Shown here: positions 46,816 to 57,396 of the stretch, piece after piece | Layout of the letters: each line of letters begins with the position of its first letter | Numbering within the stretch: position 1 is the stretch's first letter | Assembly: GCA_033439295.1 (NCBI GenBank) | Contig: JAVTLE010000016.1 | Span: 434,001-498,000, forward strand | Source: Deuterostichococcus epilithicus | Taxonomy: Eukaryota > Chlorophyta > Trebouxiophyceae > Prasiolales > Stichococcaceae | Length of the DNA: 64,000 bases | Reading direction: 5' to 3' | The notes under the pieces: model-generated | Database searches by the model: none | The model's input: only the letters and a program-made list of their open reading frames with translations | Told to the model about the DNA's origin: nothing | Program-made: the position numbers and the translations under genes

Positions 46816-49800
46816 ATGACTTCCTTAACCGATAAAGCCAAGGCAAGCACAGAGCTTGGCCACCATGATCATAAGATAATGCTATCGTCTGCACGCTCAA
46901 CGAGACAGACCACGAGAGTAAGCTCATCTGACTGATGGAAAGCTGTCGAGGACCCCTTGTGCATTCCTTTATATTCTGGGGCGCAGAAAATGGCAGAGCA
47001 GGTGAAGCAGAAGGCGCAGGAAGCCACGCAGCGAGTCAAGTCCGACTTCACCCCAGAAGTCAACAAGGCAGGAAACTGGCATCCAGCTCTTCATGCGCTT
47101 CTGCTTTTTCAAAAAAGGAATTCCCCTGGCAAGCTACCTTTTCATTGATCCGTCAGGCCTGCTGACAGGCTGCTGACAGCCAGGTGTAATCGTTCTGCAG
47201 CACAGATTTTGCGATTTGGCAGAGGTTCCGCTGCTGTGAGCCAACAAGCAGCAGCAGCTGCCGCTGGCATGCACAACAAGCGTAGAACAAGTGTCTAGGT
47301 AGACTTGAGGCACCATACATCATGGTCTCCATCTGCTTTGTGTGTGGCGCAATATTTCAGATTCAAGGCGGAGACAAGCTGCTCATCCTGGCAGCGCTGC
47401 CCAAGGGCGGCTCGGCAGCCAAGAATCCCAAGTACCTGCACTGCGTCGAGAATGCGCTGGGTCTAACGGACTGGACGCGCTCTCACGGCGCCACGCTCAT
47501 CGCCACAGACGATGTCTCCCGCAGCAACTCGGGTGCGGCGCCCAGCAGTCTAGCTTATCTGAGCGCGCCTGCTGCAGCTTGTTGTGCCATTGCCACCCTG
47601 CCTGCCTGCTGCTTCAAGCAGTTGGCAGGCCGCCTTTCTCTATCACTTTGTGCCTTCCCGCACCCACCAGCCTCTTTCAAGGCTTGCCTTGAAAGCCCTG
47701 TTTGCTGGCAAAGCAGAAACCCGTGCTGCAGGCTCGTTGCTGACGCTGCCGTCTGCCTGCAGAGTTCGACAAGCAGCTTCCAGATGCTCAAGCCGTCATC
47801 ACGACGGTGACTTTCAAGACCCTTATGTCCACTAAGCAGCAGCTGCTTCATCTGCATTTTTTTTTCGTTTTGTTTGGCACCTTGCGGCTGCCGTATACTG
47901 ACGTGACTAAGTTGCACGCACACCACCTCAAGCTGACATATTGTTGAGCAGCAGTGTTGTGCCCGCTGCAGCCCTACTACCCGGTGTATCTCACAAGTGA
48001 GTGCCGCTTCTGTGCAGACAGCAGTGTGCGCTCGAAACTGCTCTCAGTGAAATTGATGCCGCCAGCACTACATGAGGAAGTCTTCACCCTGCTTCCGCGT
48101 AATGGCAGGCGAGCGCCTCGAGAAGGCCAAGAAGCTGGAGCTCGTCATCAACCTGCGAGGCGGCAGGTGCGGGCATGATTATTAGGCTGCTCCAAGCGTC
48201 TGCCCTGTACTAATCCGCCTGCGTACATACTGCCTGGTCGTGCATCCTCATGTGAAGCCTCGAGCGTCCTGGGTGTCTGGCCGTCCTGAAACTAGATCGC
48301 GCATAGAGGCGAGTAGTCTGATCTGTTAATCTTCACTGTCGTTCTTTTCCCTGCAGCGAGCACATCGACCTGCAGGCGGCAGCTGACCGCAAGCTTACCG
48401 TTATTGCGCTGTCTGGTAATGTCTTTCCCCTGCACTTGCCAACTGCTGCAAAGCGACTCTTAGCAGGCTTCCTGTTGTGAACTATTCTGTGGACACTCAC
48501 AAGTTGACCAGCCAGTAGCCATCCGCGGTTTTAGGTCTGGCGGTATCAAAGCCACGCACTGTCAGCTGCTGCTCAAGCCTCGTGCTTTATCAACATTGGT
48601 TGTTGGTTGTCACAACAGTGCGTGTTGGTAGTGATGTCCCGCTTGTAGGCTGTATGTGGTCTATTTGGACCAGCCAGCATGTCCAAGAACACATGCCCGC
48701 CAGTGTGCAGGCCCGTACGTCGACAGTGTGGCAGAGGACGAGATCATGCGCACGCTGATCATCCTGCGTAACTTCATCGAGGGTGTGTGCGCGGCCAACA
48801 TTCCCGTTACACTACAGCCTCGCTCTGCCTATGTGCATGCAGATGCGTGCTGCTTGCGCACTGCAGGACCGCTCCTTTTGAACGCCTAAAGCTCGCGCCA
48901 GGGCACCCATCCGAGCTGCATGCGAGACCAAAAGCCTGTCGTTGTGCAGGCCACAAACAGATTAAGGCGGACGAGTGGGATCCGCCATCTGTCACTGCCG
49001 ACGCATACGACCTCAAGAACAGGGTGTGTTGCCGCTTTGCAAGCGTCATCTGCATCACGAGCTTGCCCACATCCATACAATAAGCCCTTTGTTCCACGTC
49101 ATTTCCTCGACACAGACAGCACTAAAGCATTGGTTCAGAAGCAGGTCGGTGTCGCGCGTCTGTCTTCTCGCGCCCAGAAACTGCCGCTGCATGTGTTTGG
49201 CACCACCGACGCCGGCAGCTGGTTTTCCGGCTGACGCATGCAGCGGTGGTGCCTGCCATTCACACGAACACGGCTGCGCCGCAAGCACGAGTGGCTGCTG
49301 GTGCGCAGGTTATCGGCACGGTGGGCGCGGGCAAGGTCGGCACCGCCGTCATGAAGCGCCTCCAGAGCAACTGGGACGCTCAGAAGCTGGTGTACCATGG
49401 TAAATGCAAACTCTCCCTGTCTAAATCGTGCCTGCCAACCCGCATGCTCGAGAGTTCCTTCTTTGGCATACATGTGCAGCCTCGGGTCGCGTTCTGCAGA
49501 GGCTGCAGCCCCACAACATGAGGCTGCAGAGGCTGCAGCCTTATGTCTTGCAGATGCTGCAGCCTCGTGGACATGAGGCTGCAGAGGCTGCAACGCCATG
49601 TCACGCCTTATGATGGAGTCATGTCACGCATCGCCTTTGCTGTGGACTCATGTCACGTCCTGCCTCTGCTGCTGCTGCAGACTCATGAATCATTCCATCT
49701 CTGCTACTCCTGCAGACTTCAATAGGTGTCACATATTGCTAGTGCATAGAAACTCGTGCCAAGCAGTTTGCAAAATTGCAAGTCCTTTCAGTGCTCCTCC

Positions 49801-51424
49801 TGCAGACAGCAACCGCAGCTCGCACCTGGACGACATGGGCGTCAAGTACTGCGGCGATTTCGACCAGTTCCTGGGCTGCTGTGATGTGGTGCGCCGCCGC
49901 AGCACAACGATCGGTTCCCCACATAAGAGTGTTTGTGCGACTCTGAGACATTCTGGTAGGTGAATCATGGACGTGCAACGGCAAAGCCCGGCGGCTGCAG
50001 CCAGGGCGAGGAACGACCTCACAGCATGCGCTCTGTGGCCGCTTGCTGCTGACACCAGAATTCGACATTCAACACATACACAACTCCAAGCTTGGCAAGG
50101 AAATGAACCTGCAGTGTTGAAACTCTCGAGTGCCTGCCGTGCTGCGGCAGCACTGCTGCCTGCTTGGCTCACTACCCTGTCATCTCCTGCAGCGACATTC
50201 TTGGGGAATCGCGCCGCAGTGTGCTTTGTGCCCCCTGATGTGCCCAGATTGCAGTCCAGCCTCGGCATCGCTGCACTGCCCTCGCTCCCGCACGTCGGCT
50301 GGCTGCCGAGCAGCGGGTCTCTGCACCACTGTCACCATCGAACGATGACACGCCACCCTCGATGGATCTGGACTACAGGTGCTGGTGAACGTGCCACTGT
50401 CGGACAAGACGCGCGGCATGTTCAACAAGGAGACCATCGGCAAGATGAAGCAAGGGGCGGTTCTGGTGCGCTACTTTCGAACATCTCCCGTCTATAAGTT
50501 GTCTCGTCAGATAAATTTAGCCAGCAGGCAGCACTGCGACTGCTGCGCATCTCAACTTTGCACGGCGTGCTGTGGCACCGGACATGTGCAGCAAGTGCTT
50601 TCTTTCCTAGCAATGGGTAGTGACTGCAAGCAGGTGAACGACGCGCGCGGCGCCATCTGCAACACGGACGCAGTCGTTGAGGCCCTCAAGTCCGGTCACC
50701 TCAAGGGTGCGTGACTCAAACTTTTTAAACATCATCCAACCGCTGAGAGGAGGTGTTCACTGGGATATTCGGATCTGCATCATGAATTGGGACTGGCAGT
50801 GGCAAGGTGCGTGAACGAAAAGTCTAAAAGATGTACTCAAGACGATCTGTCTGGAAGGTCCAATTAGAATATACCAACTGTCGTGCTGTCCTGACTCAAC
50901 CTCAGCTAGTGACGACGCTTCAAGTGTAGGGTACGGCGGCGACACGTGGCCGGAGGAGCCACCCCAGGCCAACCACGTGTGGCGCACCATGCCCCGCAAT
51001 GCCATGACGCCGCACATGGCCGGCCTCACCATTGACGCCCAGGTGCAGAACATGCGACATGCTTTGATGCTTATTCTGCGCTATACCTCCTCCTCTTAAG
51101 CCATGCCCTCTACATAACTGCACTCTGCGCAAGCAAAAGCCCACCATCCCCCGTAATTGACGGTGGCTTGCCTTGATGATGAGGGACTGCCACTTTATTG
51201 CTGGTAGAACGCATGCTGCACCTCAGCAGATGCTCCACACGAATCGTCACCAGACCGATCCTGCTGACTCTCGTCTCTGTCTGTGTCTCTCTCGGCCATC
51301 CGCGCAGGAGCGCTACTCGGAGGCGATTCGCATGGTGCTGTCCCGCTTCATCACCAAGGAGGGGCTGCCCAAGGAACACCGCTTCCTGGTGCGTGAGGGC
51401 AAGTTTGAGCAGCCCGCCGAGTAG
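46816..51424 (+). CDS. Formate dehydrogenase paralogue 1, divergent active site
   Basis: NAD-dependent formate dehydrogenase family (D-2-hydroxyacid dehydrogenase fold). Exons 46816-46842, 46987-47067, 47361-47532, 47763-47806, 47972-47996, 48109-48166, 48357-48415, 48711-48782, 48950-49023, 49309-49399, 49806-49888, 50379-50465, 50634-50706, 50930-51042, 51308-51424; 391 aa, in phase. Visible: CVENALGLTDWTRSHGA, GTVGAGKVG (Rossmann loop), VYHDSNRSS (NAD-selecting Asp), [20 protein letters not shown] (Arg kept), GDTW, TPHMAG (His kept). Lost against plant FDH: the Ile of TAGIGSDH (here NLRGGSEH), the Asn of GSN (here GPY) and the Gln of PQPAP (here PEEPPQ). Formate oxidation is therefore doubtful. 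Introns 1 and 2 are GC-AG. Tandem with FDH2, same length. ATG 46816 is chosen because FDH2 begins with the matching short exon. Confidence 0.88.
49493..49610. repeat. Minisatellite, about 30 bp x 4, in FDH1 intron
   Basis: Units built on CTGCAGAGGCTGCAGCC followed by a variable 8-12 bp link. Lies in the intron after the exon ending at 49399. Confidence 0.85.
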
Positions 51425-52141
51425 TCGTCACAGCGGCAGGGCCGCCACGGCGGCAGAACATGTAGAAGGTTCAGGACTCGGGGAAAGAGCAGCACGACGA
51501 CTCAGCAGGGCACCTGCCAAGTTGATGTAGGAGGGGTTTTTGAACGTGCTAGGGCAGATGGCAAACTACTGCTACTACTGGCTTCCACTGACAGCAAGGA
51601 TTGATGATCGTTGAACGCGTATATGAGCTGTTGAAGAAGTTGTCTCGACACCTGAACTCCTTGAAAGTCCCAAACTTGCTGCTGCAAGATAGAAGTCCAA
51701 CAGGCAATATCACCCAGTAGTATTTATTCTGGATTGCCTCATGAAGAAGGCCAGCAGGTGCAGGTCTTCCCCATGCAGTGCATGTCAACCATGAGGGAGT
51801 CGTTGGAGTTGTCACAAAAGGAGGGCTGACCCCGCGAGTAAATTCTACCCACTCGCACTTTTGGAGCGCTGGGAGGAGCAGCCGCATTGGTTTTGTGGTG
51901 GTGCTGGCGGATTGTGCGGCGGTCCCTGCTTGGGGAAGCTGGGCAAGTGCCTTTGGTGAAAAACCCGCAGTGAGTAAGCGCGTGAATCATTCGGCTTTCG
52001 AGAGCCTCTCTCTCGTCTACCTTCAGACAATCTCCTCACCTGATTGTTGGTGTCTCGCTCCCAGGTCCCAGCAGTGATATCACACGCTAAGTCGCTCGGT
52101 GCTCTCTCGCTCCATCTCCCCACCACCGGCAGCCAGCCAGG
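51425..52141. other. Spacer between the tandem FDH genes
   Basis: No exon seen. Contains the FDH1 3' end and probably the FDH2 promoter. Confidence 0.5.
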
Positions 52142-55100
52142 ATGGCTTCATCCATCACAGTGAAGGCCAAGGTCAGCCTATGGCCGTATGGCCGCAGTCC
52201 CGAGGCAGCCGCTGATGAATGCAGTGAGGCAGCTCGAGCAGTGCGAGGTCTCGAGCCCTGAGCTAGCTTTCTGAGGGACACGGGACTTGTTTGAGACGAG
52301 GTCCCTTGGTCGTTTGCATGGATCTGTGTGTGCAGGCAAGCCGTGGCAACTGAGTATAAAGCGTAGGTCTCATCTCAAAGGCAGATGTTGCTAAACCTGC
52401 AGGCGGCAGCGGAGCAGGTCAGACAGAAAGCCACGGATGCGGTGCAGTTCGTCTCCCCGGGCTATTGCAGCGTCGCGGACAATCAGGCACGCCGTCGCAA
52501 CCCAATTTTCTTCGTTTTTCGTGAAACAAAGTTGATGAGTGGAGCGACGATGCGTATTTGTGCCGTCGCCCCGGGGGGCTGCGCCTTCCTGCAGATAGCA
52601 TACGCAGGCACGCAGTTAGGCGAACTTATAATGCTGTCGTGCTTTGACAGAGTCAGTCTATTCTTTCTAGCGCCGCACGCTCGCACTTGAATAGAAGGCT
52701 GTACAGCGCTTGCCATGTGCGCTTGCAGATCCACGGCGGAGACAAGCTGTTTGTGCTGGCGGTGCTGCCGCGGGGCGGCACCGCCGCCAAGAACCCACAG
52801 TGCGACATTTGTTCTGCTTCTGGCACTGTGGCAACCATGTCATGCAGCAGTCGGCACATGCACCGTGCTGAACTAGAGGTCGGTCAATAGAGAGTTGCCG
52901 CCGTCCGGACTACCGCTATGACAGCGTGAACGAGACACGCGACGTTGCAGGTACAACAGCCTGATCGGCGGTTCGGCTTGCATCAAACATATGTGACGCT
53001 GTGCACGCAGGTACCTCAACTGTGTGGAGCACGCGCTGGGCCTGGGTGAGTACTTTTTGAATATCTTGAAATATTCAGAAGCCACCTGACACATAAAACA
53101 TATGCTCGTTATTGCAATCAATACATGTCATGTTTCCTCAAGACATCGGGCTGCCGGATGATTGTGTACAGGCGACTGGGCCAAGCAGCATGGCGCGACA
53201 CTGTTCGCGACCAACGACAAGGATCGCCCAAACAGCCGTGCGACTCTGCTGCACCCGCTCCATTTCTGGCCCCTGGGGTCTTAGCAGTAACCATGCTTGA
53301 GCGGAAGGCTGAATTGCATATCCAGGTATGCGCAGGCGGCACTGCTGCTGGTCACTCTCTATCTGGCCGATGGGCCGACACGAGTCGTGCTCGTGCTAGT
53401 GGAATTTTTTTGCATCCTTATTAGAAGCGTCTGTCCCAGCTCGGGTGGCAATAAACTCTGATATCTCATGCATTTCGCTCTGCAGCCCTTCCACCCGGCA
53501 TACGTGACCCGTGAGAGCACTGCTCGGCTCCTCCTCTGCTGCAAATTCCTCGCAACTTTGCATATGACTGGCTATCATGCGGCCTCAAGCTCACAGAAGC
53601 ACTGCCATCATTTCCGCTCGTTTTCCTGCGCACTGAGCGACCACCAGATCGACCGGTGCTGCTACTGTCCGGCGCATCAACCAACAAGGTTTCAAGTGCG
53701 TGCTGCTGCACCAGGCGAGCGCATGGAGAAGGCCAAGAAGCTGAAGCTCATCATCACCGCCGGCGTCGGCAGGTGGGCAGGGTGGCAGAGTACGTGCCTG
53801 TCTGTAGCGGCTGTTGTGATGTGATGGTCATGATCAGGGCAGGTCACGAGGCTCGCCATGGGAAGCTTGCTGTCTCCGCAATATATAACCAAAATATGTC
53901 AGTGGCCAGTCAGGTCTGGTGATTCGACAACCCGAACACGAGCAATAACGTATTGTTGGTGATGGAAACATTGGCGCTTTGCGCGTGCAGCGACCACATC
54001 GACCTGCATGCCGCCGCGGACCACAACCTCACCGTCGTTGAGATCACGGGCAAGAAGGCCTGCTCAGCACTACCCGGACACATGCCGCGTCGTGTGGCGA
54101 GGCATCTGCGTGCACACAAACAGACTCACGGCGTTAGTCCCTGCTGGCCTTGTGCGTAGTGCTTTTCAGCTTGTATTGGCATGGCCGCTGAATGATGAGC
54201 GTCGCTGCTGCACCAGGCAGCAACACCGACAGCGTCGCGGAGGACGAGATCATGCGCGTCCTCGTCATACTGCGCAACTTCATCCAGGGTGCGCTATAGG
54301 AGGCACATTCGTTTGCACATGCACCATCGATTGTTGTCCTGCGAGCTGCGAACTTTTGGACCACAGGCCCGGTCCACCGCAGCCATATCTGCATGCAGCG
54401 CTCGTTTCAGCAGATTGAGACATGATGTCATCGGCCAAGTTGAAAAATGCGACAAGCATTGACAGCCTGCTGCTGAGCAACTCTGTTTAACCACTTGCTG
54501 CGCTGGAACTTGCGCCCAGGAAGACGAACCTTTAATGTTGCAGTTGACTCAGTTTCTGGAGTTCCTTCTCTCCTCCTCGCTCACGCAGGCCACGACCAGG
54601 CTCGGAAGGGAGAGTGGGATGTGGCGGCGGCCACCGCGGATGCCTACGACCTCAAAAACAAGGTGTGCACTCCCAGAAACCATTAATGTGTATGCATGCA
54701 GATAAATTAATGTGCATCAGCACCTCATCTGCCTATGTCATGCACTAGGAGTACGGCATGATTGCGGACCCAAAATGCATGCTGCGGCAGTCGATCGGGC
54801 ATGCAACGGCGTGGCGTGCTGTGGTGTGGCCAGGTCATTGGCACTGTCGGCGCCGGACACATCGGCCTGGAGTTCATGAGCCGCCTGCAGAAGGCAAGTC
54901 TCGACCTCCTGCTGGCAGCTGCTTCAGGATGGCACATTTTGCTGCATGTCAGACGCTCCTGGTGGTGATACTAACATCCGTTCTCATCCATTGCTCATCG
55001 TCGAATCGAGTCGACAGCTTTTCAGCCGCAAGCAGCAGCTTGTGCACTACCCAATCCACTCGGGCTAAGGCGGATGCATCATAGAGGCATTCGCGCGGCA

Positions 55101-56673
55101 CATAAGTACTGCAAAACATCGCTGCAGGGCTGGAATGCTTAGGCCCTCGTGCGCAAGTGTCGCTGCAGGGCTGGGATGCAAAGAATCTCGTGTACTATGC
55201 CCGACACCAGAAGCCAAAGATCGAAGAGCTGGGCGTCAAGTTCGTCGGCAACTTCGATGAAATCCTGTCGCAGTGCGATGTGGTGAGCTGATATGTCTCA
55301 TCATGATGGGTTGTCGTCATGTCGTGTCGAGCTGGCTTTGGGATCAGCACCTTGTTGACTGAGCCTTGCCAGACTTGCCGTCACTCTGGCGACCTGTGCA
55401 GCATCTCACCACCGGCATGGATGTCAACGGCTGGTCTGCTGCCCGTCAAGCCTGCGGCGTGTATGCTGACTTTGCCGGCATGGCACATGAACCATCATTG
55501 CATCCGATGGAGGCTACAGCACACCAGTTTGAACGAGGAAATGGTGCACATTACTAGACTAGACGACCTTGCAGGTGGTGGTGAACGTGCCGCTGTCGGA
55601 CAAGACGCGCGGCATGTTCAACGGCGAGAGCATCAAGCAGATGAAGAAGGGGGCGGTGCTGGTGCGCGATCCTGCACGCCGGTCGTCTGCGCTGCTGCCT
55701 GTCACCCATCTGACATGCCGTGACCTGCTGCCGGTTGAACCACGCATGGCACTGGCAAGTCAGGAGGGCCGACCCCAGCGACAACTGCCACTCTCTCACC
55801 ATTTCAGGCTGTAGCGATGCACACCCGCACTTTCCTAATGACAAGTGGGTGCCATTCCCCTGCCGCAGGTGAACTGCGCGCGCGGCGCCATTTGCGACAC
55901 CGACGCCGTGGTGAAGGCCTGCGAGAGCGGCCACCTCAAGGGTGCGTAGTCATGGGTCCTCCCCCTGCAAAACCCTCTATTGATGTGCAGCTCGTTGCTC
56001 GGGACGGATTCCACACATTTCCATGACACTCCTGGCTGCACTCTCCTGTCCACGACACCCAGCACCCTTCTGAGTCAGCGGCAATGCTGCTGCTGTCAAC
56101 GGCCATCGGGGCTTCGTTGCGCGCGTGCCCTGCCAGTTGTCGCTCCTGCCGAGGCTCCTGCTGCTGGTTGAAACCGACTGCAAGCCTCTGGCGCAGGCTA
56201 CGGCGGCGACGTGTGGCCGCGCCAGCCGGCACCGCCAGACCACCCGTGGCGCTACATGCCGCGCAATGCGATGACGCCACACATGGCGGGCCTGACCATC
56301 GACGCCCAGGTGCAGGTCATTCGCATCTCGTCCTGATTTCGACCCTTCATCCGGCTGTGTCATGTGTGAGCTGCGCCCTTGAATCGTTATGTTGCTCAAG
56401 CCACACCTTAGCGGCTTCTGCAGCTTTGGGTTGCTGTCAGGCGTCGCCGTGCCTGTCGCATGTATGAACGATTAAGCCGGAAGGAAACGTCCTCACCAGC
56501 CGCCGCAACACATGACAGAAAGCCCAATACCATGCTTGATCAACCTCCTGACGCCGCAGCACCGCTATGCCGCCGGCACGCGCCTGAGCCTGAGCCGCTG
56601 GGTGACTCGCGAAGCGCTGCCGGAGGAGTATTACATCGTACGTGAGGGCAAGCTGGCTGAGGCCTACACCTGA
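52142..56673 (+). CDS. FDH: Formate dehydrogenase paralogue 2
   Basis: Oxidises formate to CO2 with reduction of a nicotinamide cofactor; plant FDH is mitochondrial. Exons 52142-52171, 52403-52486, 52729-52799, 53011-53045, 53172-53237, 53285-53325, 53486-53510, 53715-53772, 53991-54049, 54217-54288, 54589-54662, 54834-54893, 55169-55282, 55575-55661, 55869-55941, 56197-56309, 56560-56673; 391 aa, in phase. Catalytic set largely kept: TAGVGSDHIDL (Ile to Val), [11 protein letters not shown] (Asn), NCARGAI (Arg), [15 protein letters not shown] (Asp, Gln), TPHMAG (His; the usual SGTT is AGLT). The Rossmann loop is GTVGAGHIG, but the NAD-selecting Asp of YHDR is Ala in YYARH, so NADP use is possible. 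Exon 6 (53285-53325) diverges most. GC donors at introns 2, 9 and 12. No clear transit peptide. Confidence 0.92.
55118..55157 (+). repeat. Decayed copy of FDH2 exon 13 start
   Basis: TCGCTGCAGGGCTGGAATGC lies 40 bp before TCGCTGCAGGGCTGGGATGC, the true acceptor and exon start. The first copy runs into a TAG. Confidence 0.9.
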
Positions 56674-57396
56674 TGATGATGACAAGAATGCCGTCCACGC
56701 CGGGCATTGTCAGCTGACAGTGCCGCCGGCGCCGCCGCCGACCAAGCCAGGGTGGACCGGCCGGCAAAGCCAGGCCACGGCATGGCCCAAGACGATAGTA
56801 GTGGCCACGGCGGAATGTTGGCGAACGCAGCATCCAGCGGCCCTGCCCAGCTGTTTAGTGTGGCAGCGTGGGCGCTGTGCAAGTCTGGGTTGTCGCCTCA
56901 TTTGACAGCGGCTGCCTACTGATGCACGGTGTAGGACGAGGATGATGGTGTACGTAGGTCTACCGTGTTTGCATTCGGCTGCAAGGATGAACGGTCACAC
57001 TGCAGCGGGAACAAGCTTCGTGACCATCGTCACGGAGCGCCGGGAAATTAGCTGGGTTGCTGCCGTCCGTCAGTCGACTTTTGTAGCCAGTCGATGTTTG
57101 AGTGGTCGAAGTTCGCCATCAGAAAGGGTTTGCGCTTTCGATTGTCTGCATCCATCACGTTTCATTAATGGAGCATAGTCTCCACCTCGACAGATTCGAA
57201 TCATATCACAATGAGATTTGCACTCAAGGCTCACAAGCTACTGTTTGTCCGCAACTCGCAATTTGCATCGTCTCTTTGAAGGTTGAGAATATCATTAGCA
57301 CGATGCCAGTGTTTCACCAGCGGCAATACTAGGCAGCACTTTCAGCATCAACCGCCGACCACCTTTTCTGCAACAGCACTGCTGCAGCTACCATCC
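56674..57396. other. Convergent 3' intergenic region
   Basis: Between the FDH2 stop and the pseudouridine synthase stop. No exon seen. Confidence 0.5.

Noticed and set aside
46816-56673. FDH pair as phosphoglycerate dehydrogenase
   Set aside because: CVENALGL, VAEDEIM and [13 protein letters not shown] are formate dehydrogenase hallmarks, not phosphoglycerate dehydrogenase ones.
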